Assembly: GCA_963836425.1 (NCBI GenBank)
Contig: CAWIJJ010000007.1
Span: 372,001-436,000, forward strand
From: CAWIJJ01 sp963836425
Lineage (GTDB): Bacteria; Acidobacteriota; Terriglobia; Bryobacterales; Bryobacteraceae
DNA: 64,000 bases
Direction: 5' to 3'
Part shown: one piece after another, positions 17,650 through 25,692 of the stretch
How positions within the stretch are numbered: the first letter of the stretch is position 1
Layout: each line of letters begins with the position of its first letter
The notes under the pieces: model-generated
Told to the model about the DNA's origin: nothing
Databases searched by the model: none
The model's input: only the letters and a program-made list of their open reading frames with translations
Program-made: the position numbers and the translations under genes

Positions 17650-18446
17650 AGCGCGTGCAACTGTTGGCAATCACCGTTCTGGTCCTCCTGTTGGTTGGCA
17701 TGATCCTCTCGGCAGTGGTGCCGGCCGATTCTCAGGCGAGACAGCACCGGGACTTGCCCAACGCGCGCCCGTCCGCGGCCTTTCCGCTGGGAACCGACGA
17801 GTTGGGACGGGACCGGCTGGCACGGCTCCTGTTTGCCACCCGCATCTCGCTTGTTCTGGCTCCTGTCGCGGCCCTTGCCGCGACCCTGCTGGCGGTGATT
17901 GTGGGTGGCACCGCGGGATACTTCGGCGGCTTCTGGGATAAGTGCACGGAGCGAGTCATTGAGCTGATGCTCTCCGTTCCATGGCTGTTCCTGTTGCTGG
18001 CCGCGCGCGCCCTGCAGCCATTGAACGCACCGCCGATCGCCTCCCTCATCATGACTTATGGACTGCTGGCGCTGCTTGGATGGGCCGGCCCGGCGCGAGT
18101 GATCCGGGCGGGCATTCGCACGCTGCGCAAATCCGATTTCACCTTGCAAGCGAGGGCCCAAGGCTGCGGCAGCCTCCGTATTCTGTGGCGTCACGTGGTT
18201 CCGAACCTAAGGCCGGTACTGCTGGCGCAGTTATGGACCACAATCCCCGTCTTCATTCTGGCGGAGGCCAACCTGGGCTTACTCGGGTTGAGCGCCGGCG
18301 AGCCCTTCCCCACGTGGGGAAACCTTTTGCGCGACCTGCAAAATCCGTTTTCTCTTCGGCTGGAGGCGTTCGCGCCGTTGGCAGTGGTAATGATATCGGT
18401 GGCCTGTTTCAAAATGGCAACGCCGCCGCGGGAGTTTCATCCATGA
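17646..18446 (+). CDS. Dipeptide-type ABC transporter permease (DppC-like)
   Basis: 266 residues with a first helix at about 5-25, the LGTDELGRDRLARLLFATR segment characteristic of DppC/OppC proteins, and a C-terminal ILAEANLGLLGLSAGEPFPTWGNLL motif. The EAA loop is LQARAQGCGSLRILWRHVVP. The ATG at 17646 overlaps the TGA of the upstream permease (ATGA), and its own stop overlaps the next start in the same way. Translational coupling across the operon is therefore clear. Paralogue: 42728-43525 on the - strand. Confidence 0.88.
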   Translation: MKRVQLLAITVLVLLLVGMILSAVVPADSQARQHRDLPNARPSAAFPLGTDELGRDRLARLLFATRISLVLAPVAALAATLLAVIVGGTAGYFGGFWDKCTERVIELMLSVPWLFLLLAARALQPLNAPPIASLIMTYGLLALLGWAGPARVIRAGIRTLRKSDFTLQARAQGCGSLRILWRHVVPNLRPVLLAQLWTTIPVFILAEANLGLLGLSAGEPFPTWGNLLRDLQNPFSLRLEAFAPLAVVMISVACFKMATPPREFHP

Positions 18447-20068
18447 GATACGCTTTCGTCCTGATGGCGATGCTCGGCGTGGCGCCGGCGGCCTTCCCTG
18501 TGGCCCCCAGCGGCAGTGAACTTCGATTCTGCCTGCGCGCCGACCCGAAGACATTCGATCCGCTACTGGTTGAAGATTCCAGCTCGGAATCCGTCCGCTA
18601 TCTCACTGGTGGAGTTCTGATACGCATCAACCGCAAGACCCAACAACCCACCCCGGAACTGGCGACCTCCTGGGTTGTAGACACGCAAGGACGGAGAATT
18701 ACGTTCCACCTGCGCGCGAACGTGAGGTTCTCGGACGGCACACCCTTCTCGGCCGACGACGTGGCGTTCACCATGAAGCGCCTGATGGATCCGCAGACGC
18801 ACTCGCCCGCGGCGGACGCCTTCCGGTCAACCGATGTGCCGCCCCAGATCACGGTTCCCTCGCCGCTGACCGTCTCGATTCTCTTCGGCGCTCCAGTCGC
18901 GGGTCTGGCGCGGCTATTCGATCAGGTGGCCATCACCTCGGCGAAATCCCCGCAGAAGATCGCGGCCGTTCTGGGTTGGTATTTCGTGGCCGGGTACAAG
19001 CCCGGCATGGAGATCCTGCTAGCCAGGAATCCCTATTATTGGAAAGTGGATACGAGTGGCGTGCGGCTGCCGTTCATCGACAGGATCCGCCTGGAGATTC
19101 AGCAAAACCGGGATATGGAGCTGATCAAGTTTCGCCGCGGAGAGATCGACCTCATCAACTCGGTGGATGCCGATGCGTTCGACGAACTTTCGCGGCTGGC
19201 TCCCCGCTCGGTACTGGATGCCGGCGCATCGCTGGAATCCGAAATGATGTGGTTTAACCAGGTGCCTTCCTCTCCTCTCCCGGCATACAAGAAGAACTGG
19301 TTCCGATCGACCGCCTTCCGGCGCGCCGTGTCGGAAGCGATCAACCGCGCGGACATCTGCCGCATCGTGTACAGGGGTCATGCGCGCCCGGCGGAAGGGC
19401 CCATATCGCCGGCCAATCAGTTCTGGTTCAACGCGTCGCTGAAACCTCATCCGCACGATATTGCGTCGGCGCGACGGAGGCTGGAGGCGGAAGGATTCCG
19501 GCTCCGCGGAGGCCTGCTGCGCGACCGCGAAGGTCACATCGTGGAATTCTCGGTCATCACCAATGCCGGCAATCGCAGCCGGGAACGAATCGCAGCCATG
19601 CTGCAGCAGGACTTGCAAGCCATCGGGATCCGCTTGAACGTGGTTACTCTGGATTTCCCCTCGCTCATCGAGCGGATCGCCCGGAGTTTCGATTATGAAT
19701 CCTGCCTGCTGGCTCTGACCAATCTCGATCTCGATCCGAGCGCGCAGATGAACGTCTGGCTCAGTTCCGCCGCGAACCACCAGTGGAATCCCAACCAGAA
19801 GGCGCCGGCAACGGCTTGGGAGGCAGAGATCGATAAGCTGATGCGTACCCAGGCCGGCGACACCCGTCCCGAGGTCCGTAAGCGCGCTTTCGACCGGGTT
19901 CAGCAAATCGTTTGGGACGAGGCCCCGTTTCTCTACCTGGTGACCAAGAACTCGCTCACCGCGATTTCACCGGCCATACAGAACGCGTCGCCTGTCGTTC
20001 TGACGCCCCAGGCGTTCTGGAACATCGAAACGCTCCGGAAGCCGCGGCTCAGTGCCGGGAGCCGTTAG
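18443..20068 (+). CDS. Extracellular solute-binding protein, family 5 (peptide type)
   Basis: 541 residues with a signal peptide (FVLMAMLGVAPAAFPVAP) and the family-5 signatures FSDGTPFSADDVAFTMKRLMDP (in the 90s-110s), WYFVAGYKPG and ARNPYYWK. It captures peptides or similar ligands in the periplasm for the cognate permeases. There is no lipobox Cys after the signal peptide, so it is probably soluble. The start is the ATG overlapping the DppC-like stop, and the stop TAG directly abuts the ATPase ATG. About half of the positions in aligned stretches match the paralogue at 41127-42731, so the two operons are duplicates. Confidence 0.9.
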   Translation: MRYAFVLMAMLGVAPAAFPVAPSGSELRFCLRADPKTFDPLLVEDSSSESVRYLTGGVLIRINRKTQQPTPELATSWVVDTQGRRITFHLRANVRFSDGTPFSADDVAFTMKRLMDPQTHSPAADAFRSTDVPPQITVPSPLTVSILFGAPVAGLARLFDQVAITSAKSPQKIAAVLGWYFVAGYKPGMEILLARNPYYWKVDTSGVRLPFIDRIRLEIQQNRDMELIKFRRGEIDLINSVDADAFDELSRLAPRSVLDAGASLESEMMWFNQVPSSPLPAYKKNWFRSTAFRRAVSEAINRADICRIVYRGHARPAEGPISPANQFWFNASLKPHPHDIASARRRLEAEGFRLRGGLLRDREGHIVEFSVITNAGNRSRERIAAMLQQDLQAIGIRLNVVTLDFPSLIERIARSFDYESCLLALTNLDLDPSAQMNVWLSSAANHQWNPNQKAPATAWEAEIDKLMRTQAGDTRPEVRKRAFDRVQQIVWDEAPFLYLVTKNSLTAISPAIQNASPVVLTPQAFWNIETLRKPRLSAGSR

Positions 20069-20899
20069 ATGGAGGGCCGCGCCTTACTTTCGACCTGTCT
20101 TTCCGCGGGCTATCCGGGCCGCCCGGCGGTACTCCGGAATGCCGGGCTGGAGATCTCGCACGGTGAGATCGTCGGGCTGGTGGGGGAGAGCGGATCCGGA
20201 AAGAGCACCATGGCGTTGGCGTTGCTGCGGTTGCTGCACTACCGGGGTGGATCGGTGCAGGGCGAGATACGATTTTCGGGCCGGAACCTGTTGGATCTTT
20301 CGGAAAAGGCGATGAGGGGGATTCGCGGGCGTGAGATCGGGTTAGTATTGCAGAGCCCGCTAGCCAGTTTGAATCCTGCTATGCGGATCGGCGACCAGGT
20401 TCACGAATCCTGGCGTGCGCACAAGGATCGCTATGCCCGCCCTTTTGGCCGAACCGAAGCCATCGAACTGCTCGCAAGGGTGAGCCTTCCTGCGGATGAA
20501 TCGTTCCTGAAACGCTTCCCGCGGCAGTTGAGCGTCGGCCAGGCGCAACGGGTGCTCATTGCCATGGCAATTGTCCACCGGCCCCGTTTGCTCATCGCGG
20601 ATGAACCTACCAGCGCTCTGGATGCGGTGACACAGTCGGAGATTCTGCAGCTCTTTTCCCGGCTGAACCGCGAATTGCAGATGAGCATTCTGTACATTTC
20701 GCATGACCTGTTGTCCGTCGGATCCATTTGCGCCCGGGTAGCGATCCTGTCGGAAGGTCGCGTTGTGGAGTTCAACTCGACCGAAGATATCTTCCACCGG
20801 CCCGCACATCGATACACCAAGGCTCTGATTGCGTCCATTCCCAGGCTTCCCGTGAGATTGTCTTTGCCGCAGGAACTGATCCCTACTGCGAAGTACTAA
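20069..20899 (+). CDS. Dipeptide-type ABC transporter ATPase
   Basis: 276 residues. Walker A GESGSGKST (about 38-46), Q-loop LQSPLASLNP, signature LSVGQAQR (Val in place of the usual Gly/Ser), Walker B LLIADEPTSALD, H-loop ISHD, and the DppD-type C-terminal FHRPAHRYTKALIASIP. Its ATG immediately follows the TAG of the binding-protein gene. Only one ATPase is encoded, whereas classic Dpp/Opp systems use two; it may act as a homodimer or borrow another subunit. No linked second ATPase is visible. Confidence 0.9.
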   Translation: MEGRALLSTCLSAGYPGRPAVLRNAGLEISHGEIVGLVGESGSGKSTMALALLRLLHYRGGSVQGEIRFSGRNLLDLSEKAMRGIRGREIGLVLQSPLASLNPAMRIGDQVHESWRAHKDRYARPFGRTEAIELLARVSLPADESFLKRFPRQLSVGQAQRVLIAMAIVHRPRLLIADEPTSALDAVTQSEILQLFSRLNRELQMSILYISHDLLSVGSICARVAILSEGRVVEFNSTEDIFHRPAHRYTKALIASIPRLPVRLSLPQELIPTAKY

Positions 20900-21321
20900 T
20901 CTCTTGTGAAGAGCACCAGTAATCTCCCGTCACGGAAGTAGCTTCAACGGTCAGGACTGCTTTTCAACCCGGCTGCTTGTGAGCCGCGCCGGAAACAGCA
21001 GTTACGTGCACGGGACGAATCAGGAAGCGAATCATGGCGGGAGAAGACCAGCCCGAACTCGACCGCTGGCACTTCACCGGGATAGCAGGGGAAACCCTGC
21101 CCTGCCCCGTGAGCCGAAGCACCTGGCCGGCCATTAACTGTAGTAAATAGTTGCCTGCTAACCGTTGTCCACCCTCGTACCAGAAACGCATTAAGCTTAG
21201 CAGTACGCAGTGTTAGCCAAAATGCAGGCCCGACAGTTGTATGTCGGCATAAGTTGCAGCAAGATCATTACATGGACCAGATGCCGACCGGCCGGCACAA
21301 TATGGACGCACAGGAACTACG
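20900..21321. other. Intergenic region between ABC operon and protease genes
   Basis: 422 bp. It contains a compact hairpin at 21085-21100 (GCAGGG, loop GAAA, CCCTGC) but no T-run after it. A - strand frame at 20964-21191 is open but has no ribosome site or recognised family. The last 120 bases are the leader of the S8 protease gene, with AGGAAC just before its ATG. No RNA family could be assigned. Confidence 0.4.
21085..21100. promoter_or_regulatory. GNRA-capped hairpin
   Basis: A perfect 6-bp stem GCAGGG/CCCTGC is closed by a GAAA tetraloop. It could be part of the 3' end of the ABC operon transcript or of a structured leader for the protease gene. Function not assigned. Confidence 0.35.
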
Positions 21322-23049
21322 ATGAAATGGACATTGACAGTTACTCTTCTCGGACTCATGAACTGGAGCCTGGTGTATGCCAAGTCCTCTAAGATCGCCG
21401 TGGATCTGCAGGAGCGCGGTCCCGGCTCAATGGTGGATGTGATCATCCAGTTCACCAGCCCGCCAACCGCCAAGCAGGACCAGAAGGTCAAAGATAAGGG
21501 TGGAAGCAGGAAAGCGGGGCTGGAGGCGGTGAACGGTGCTCTGTACTGCATACCCGCTGCCGCAATAGAGCAACTTGCAGACGACCCGGACGTGTTGTAC
21601 ATGTCGGCCGACCGGCGGGTGAACGCCAGCGCCTACGAATACGCCCCTCCGGCGGTCAATGCTGATATCGCCTGGAAATACGGGTGGGATGGTGGGGGCA
21701 TCGGTGTGGCGGTGATTGACAGCGGCATTGCCACGCATCCTGACCTGGGGATGAACCACCAATCGCGCGTGGTTTACGCCCAGTCCTTCGTGGCGGGCGA
21801 CACCTCTACGGCGGACAAGTACGGGCATGGGACGCACGTGGCCGGGTTGATCGGCGGTAACGGAACCAACTCCACGGGAGGACTCTTCACAGCCACTATC
21901 CAAGGGGTGGCTCCGGCGGTCAGCCTGATTAATCTACGGGTGCTGGACAAGGACGGCCGCGGAACCGACAGCGCCGTCATCGCAGCGCTGCAACGGGCGA
22001 TTGCCCTGAAATCGAAGTACAACGTTCGAGTGATCAACCTATCGTTGGGCAGGCCGATCTATGAAAGTTACACAACTGATCCGTTGTGCAAGGCGGTAGA
22101 AGCGGCCTGGAAGGCAGGCATCGTGGTGGTGGTGGCCGCCGGCAACGAGGGTCGCAACAACAGCTTCGGCACGAACGGTTATGCCACGATCGCCTCGCCG
22201 GGCAACGACCCCTATGTGATCACCGTCGGGGCGATGCGCACGATGGGGACTGCGGTGCGTACGGACGACCTGATCACCAGCTACAGCTCCAAGGGACCGG
22301 CAATGATTGACCACATCGTCAAACCCGACCTGGTGGCACCGGGCAACGGTCTGGGTTCGCTGCTGGCCAACTTAGGGTCATTCGCCGCCACTTACCCGGC
22401 AAACGTGATCCCGCGGGCCGATTACATGAAGTCGGCCAGTATGTCCCCCTCGGTCAGTTACTACAAGCTCAGCGGGACCAGCATGGCGACGGCGGTGGTG
22501 AGCGGCGCTGCGGCCCTGCTGCTGGAGAATGACGGCAAGCTGAGTCCCGATACGGTGAAGGCGCGGCTGATGAAGACGGCCACGAAGAGCTTTCCGGCGG
22601 TGAGCACGGCGACGGATCCTGTTACCGGTCAGACATTCACCAGTCAATACGACCTGTTTACGATCGGGGCCGGGTACCTGGACATCTGGGCCGCCCTGAG
22701 CAACACGGACGTGGCTACCAAGGCCACGCTGTCGCCCACGGCCCGCTACGACGCGACGAGCGGCAACGTGTACCTGGTGTTTGCCGGCACGGCGGTATGG
22801 GGGAGCACAGCGGTGTGGGGGAGTACAGCGGTGTGGGGGAGCACCGCTGTCTGGGGGAGCACGGCGGTTTGGGGAAGTACCGCGGTCTGGGGAACCGGTA
22901 CCGCGCAGGGCTTCACGGCCATTTGGGGCTCGACCGCGGTCTGGGGAACCAGTAAATCCGCGAGTGACGCGGGGACCTCATCGCTCAACGCGTTCACGGC
23001 GATTTCCTCGCCGGAAGCCATCAACATCGCCATCTACGGGGACAAATAG
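21322..23049 (+). CDS. Secreted subtilisin-like (S8) protease with VWGST repeats
   Basis: 575 residues. A signal peptide (to about residue 20) is followed by an inhibitor-I9-like propeptide (about 25-100, MVDVIIQFTSP... DVLYMSADR) and the S8 domain (about 120-460). The triad is visible: Asp in AVIDSGI, His in YGHGTHVAGL, Ser in SGTSMATAVVSG. After the domain (GAGYLDIWAAL) comes a hexapeptide repeat (T-A-V-W-G-S, six tandem units plus two more), then a final strand INIAIYGDK. Two other S8 proteins here end with a similar C-terminal pattern. The next S8 gene starts at the base after this stop. Substrate unknown; the repeat is not a domain I can name. Confidence 0.9.
   Translation: MKWTLTVTLLGLMNWSLVYAKSSKIAVDLQERGPGSMVDVIIQFTSPPTAKQDQKVKDKGGSRKAGLEAVNGALYCIPAAAIEQLADDPDVLYMSADRRVNASAYEYAPPAVNADIAWKYGWDGGGIGVAVIDSGIATHPDLGMNHQSRVVYAQSFVAGDTSTADKYGHGTHVAGLIGGNGTNSTGGLFTATIQGVAPAVSLINLRVLDKDGRGTDSAVIAALQRAIALKSKYNVRVINLSLGRPIYESYTTDPLCKAVEAAWKAGIVVVVAAGNEGRNNSFGTNGYATIASPGNDPYVITVGAMRTMGTAVRTDDLITSYSSKGPAMIDHIVKPDLVAPGNGLGSLLANLGSFAATYPANVIPRADYMKSASMSPSVSYYKLSGTSMATAVVSGAAALLLENDGKLSPDTVKARLMKTATKSFPAVSTATDPVTGQTFTSQYDLFTIGAGYLDIWAALSNTDVATKATLSPTARYDATSGNVYLVFAGTAVWGSTAVWGSTAVWGSTAVWGSTAVWGSTAVWGTGTAQGFTAIWGSTAVWGTSKSASDAGTSSLNAFTAISSPEAINIAIYGDK
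22789..22953 (+). repeat. 18-bp tandem repeats coding for TAVWGS units
   Basis: Six consecutive 18-bp units at 22789-22896 encode T-A-V-W-G-S/T. After a short linker, two more VWG/IWG units end near 22953. The unit is a multiple of three, so slippage changes copy number without a frameshift. Third-base variation between units indicates selection on the peptide rather than recent DNA duplication. Confidence 0.85.
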
Positions 23050-25638
23050 ATGCCGGTGACAACTGCTCTGTCAAATCGAAACTGGACGAATAAGATGACG
23101 CGAACATACTCGTTATTGAAATCCACGAATCCGTTCTTCCGGGGGGCGGCTCTACCTGAGAATCCATGGATCTACGCTAACAAGCGCCCGGAAAGCGGGC
23201 CCGCCGGGCCACGACAGACCCGTCCTACACCCGGATGGGGGGCCATGGGGCTGCTCGTCCTGTTAGCTGCGACGTTGGGGACGGGCGGGGCCTTCGCACA
23301 GGGGAACAAGCCCAACCAGCCGCCCGGGCAGCAGGGCGCGCACGTGGACGCAACACTGAAGGACCGTCTCGACAAGGGCAAGGACACCGACGTTGTGCGC
23401 GTCATCGTGATGACGAAGCGGGGCGCCAAGAGCGGCTTGCTAACCGCGCTCAGCGCCCAGGGCGGGAAGGTGGACCACAACTTCAACCTGATCGATGGCT
23501 TCGCCGGCCAGTTGCCGGTAGGCCTGCTGCGGGCACTGGAGAAGCGCGAGGACGTTATTGCCCTGTCCTCGGACGCCGAAGTGCACGCCACTGGCGCCAC
23601 TGTCAGCGGGACTGCCGATGGCACACCCTACACACTGCGCCGCACGCTGGGTCTGGACGGATCCATCGATGTCGGGGCAACCACGACCAGGACGGGCAGT
23701 GCGGTGACGAGCCTCGCCTGGTGGCACACCGTTGCCGCCGGCAACAACCGGCTGCTGCTCGTGAGCGTGGCTCAACAGAACAACAACCGGTTCGTCTATC
23801 AAGTAACCTATGGCGGCGCGGCGCTGACCCTGGCGGTCTCGCAGAACAGCCAGTACACCAACAACACCTCCACGCTCTGGTACCTCAAAAACCCACCTGT
23901 CGGTACGGCCGTGGTCGCGCTGATGGCGAATGGCAGCGGCGATTTTGCGGCTGCAGCCACCTCGGTAACCGGCGTCGATCAGTCCTCGCCCGTGGCCCTC
24001 GTCGGGAAAGCGTGGGGCACCAGCACCGCGCCGGCAGTGTCGTTCAGCAGCGCTCCGGATCAGGTCGTGCTGGGCATGGTCGCCGCCAACGGGGACGCAA
24101 GATCGATGACACCGAGCACGTCGCAAACCGGGACATGGAACGCGTATTCGGGGACGGTAAGCTACAACGCCTGGGGCGCCGGCAGCACTGTGGCTGGAGG
24201 TAGCGCGGCCACGCTGGCGTGGACCATGGGGGCCAGCAAACCGTGGACGACCGCGGCAGTGGCGCTCAAGCCCGCCTCGCCCGGACAGACGACGCTGCGT
24301 ACCGGCGCCGGCGTGACAGTGGCCGTGATCGATTCGGGGCTGCTTCAGGACGGCGGCGGCAGCGCGCGCATTAAGACGACCCGGGATTTCACTACCGGGA
24401 GCAGCAATCCTGGACCCAGCGGCCCCGTGGACGGGTATGGACACGGCACGCATGTGGCCGGCCTCATAGGCGGGGACAAGCCTGAGGTTCTGGGAGTGGC
24501 GCCGGGGGCTTCATATGTGAGCCTGCGGGTACTCGACAACGCCGGAAACGGCCTCACGAGCAGCGTGATCGCGGCCCTGGAGTGGGCCATAGCTAACAAG
24601 GCCGCCTATGGCATCGACATCCTCAACCTGTCGCTCGGCCACCCCATCCACGAACCCGCGGCGACCGATCCGTTGGTGCAGGCGGTGGAGGCTGCCGTGC
24701 GGGCGCACATCGTCGTGGTGACTACGGCCGGGAACTACGGGACCAATCCGAAGACGGGGAAAGTCGGGTATGCGGGTATCAGTTCGCCGGGCAACGCGCC
24801 CTCGGCCATCACGGTGGGCGCCATCAGAACTTTTGACACGGCGACGCGCAGTGACGACGTGGTCGCCGAGTACAGTTCGCGCGGCCCCTCCTGGTACGAC
24901 GGTTTCACCAAGCCCGATGTGGTCGCGCCCGGTCACCGGCTGCTTGCGCCGGCGGCAACCAACCAGACACTCTACATGTCATACCCAACGCTGCGGCAGA
25001 CGATTGCCGGTCGGCCCTATCTGATGCTGAGCGGCACGAGCATGGCCGCCGGCGTGGTAAGCGGATCGATTGCGCTGATGATCGAAGAAGCCAGGGCCAC
25101 CTATGGCGTGGCGCCGCCGGTCAACGCGATCAAGGCCATGTTGCAGGCGAGTGCCTTTCCGATGAACGACGCCTACAACCGGCCGTACCACGTACTGGAT
25201 CAGGGGGCTGGCGCGTTGAACACTGCCGGGGCCCTCTCGATGACGCATGTCCTCAATCCCACGGTTCCTGTCGGCGGCTACTGGATGACGACGGGCGTTA
25301 CCAAGTCGACGGCGATCGACGGACAAAACGTCGTTTGGGGCGACCGGATCGTCTGGGGTGACAAGCTCGCCTGGGGCAGCAGCATCAACACCCATAACGT
25401 CGTTTGGGGAGACAACGTCGTTTGGGGTGACAACGTGGTCTGGGGCGACAGCCTCGTGTGGAGCACCAATATCGTTTGGGGCTTCCCGGGTTCCTATTAC
25501 AACCTCTTGTGGGGCCAGAACGTGGTCTGGGGCGACAATGTCGTCTGGGGTGACAACGTCGTCTGGGGTGACAACGTCGTCTGGGGAGACAACGTGGTCT
25601 GGGGCGACAACGTCGTTTGGGGCGACAACTTTTTCTGA
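23050..25638 (+). CDS. Secreted S8 protease with inserted domain and NVVWGD repeats
   Basis: 862 residues from ATG 23050, which abuts the previous stop. A more conventional start may be ATG 23245, preceded by GGATGGGGGG and opening directly into a signal peptide (MGLLVLLAATLGTGGAFAQG). Order: propeptide (about 105-190), an inserted beta-rich domain of about 190 residues (LGLDGSIDVGATTTRTG to VALKPASPG), then the S8 catalytic domain (Asp in AVIDSGLL, His in YGHGTHVAGL, Ser in SGTSMAAGVVSG), then hexapeptide NVVWGD repeats to the end. Unlike its neighbours it lacks the IxIxG-type final strand and stops in DNFF. Probably co-transcribed with the upstream protease. Confidence 0.88.
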   Translation: MPVTTALSNRNWTNKMTRTYSLLKSTNPFFRGAALPENPWIYANKRPESGPAGPRQTRPTPGWGAMGLLVLLAATLGTGGAFAQGNKPNQPPGQQGAHVDATLKDRLDKGKDTDVVRVIVMTKRGAKSGLLTALSAQGGKVDHNFNLIDGFAGQLPVGLLRALEKREDVIALSSDAEVHATGATVSGTADGTPYTLRRTLGLDGSIDVGATTTRTGSAVTSLAWWHTVAAGNNRLLLVSVAQQNNNRFVYQVTYGGAALTLAVSQNSQYTNNTSTLWYLKNPPVGTAVVALMANGSGDFAAAATSVTGVDQSSPVALVGKAWGTSTAPAVSFSSAPDQVVLGMVAANGDARSMTPSTSQTGTWNAYSGTVSYNAWGAGSTVAGGSAATLAWTMGASKPWTTAAVALKPASPGQTTLRTGAGVTVAVIDSGLLQDGGGSARIKTTRDFTTGSSNPGPSGPVDGYGHGTHVAGLIGGDKPEVLGVAPGASYVSLRVLDNAGNGLTSSVIAALEWAIANKAAYGIDILNLSLGHPIHEPAATDPLVQAVEAAVRAHIVVVTTAGNYGTNPKTGKVGYAGISSPGNAPSAITVGAIRTFDTATRSDDVVAEYSSRGPSWYDGFTKPDVVAPGHRLLAPAATNQTLYMSYPTLRQTIAGRPYLMLSGTSMAAGVVSGSIALMIEEARATYGVAPPVNAIKAMLQASAFPMNDAYNRPYHVLDQGAGALNTAGALSMTHVLNPTVPVGGYWMTTGVTKSTAIDGQNVVWGDRIVWGDKLAWGSSINTHNVVWGDNVVWGDNVVWGDSLVWSTNIVWGFPGSYYNLLWGQNVVWGDNVVWGDNVVWGDNVVWGDNVVWGDNVVWGDNFF
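25327..25635 (+). repeat. 18-bp tandem repeats coding for NVVWGD units
   Basis: The repeat tract begins with NVVWGDRIVWGD. It ends with six uninterrupted 18-bp units at 25519-25626, each encoding N-V-V-W-G-D with only synonymous differences. About a dozen VWG-type units occur in total, some spaced by short linkers. Confidence 0.88.
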
Positions 25639-25692
25639 GAGGCAGTGTTTTGGCTGGCGCAATAAGGGCGCCGCATTGCCGGAAATGAAAAT

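Noticed and set aside
21040..21130. Cobalamin- or c-di-GMP-riboswitch-like fragments (AGGGGAAACCCTGCC) before the protease gene
   Set aside because: The conserved boxes of both riboswitch classes are incomplete and in the wrong order.
20964..21191. A - strand 75-codon frame between the ABC operon and the proteases
   Set aside because: No ribosome site, no domain, and it spans a GNRA hairpin better explained as an RNA or transcript-end structure.
22780..25640. CRISPR-like array suggested by the regular 18-bp repeats
   Set aside because: The repeats are in-frame coding units without unique spacers, inside S8 protease genes.
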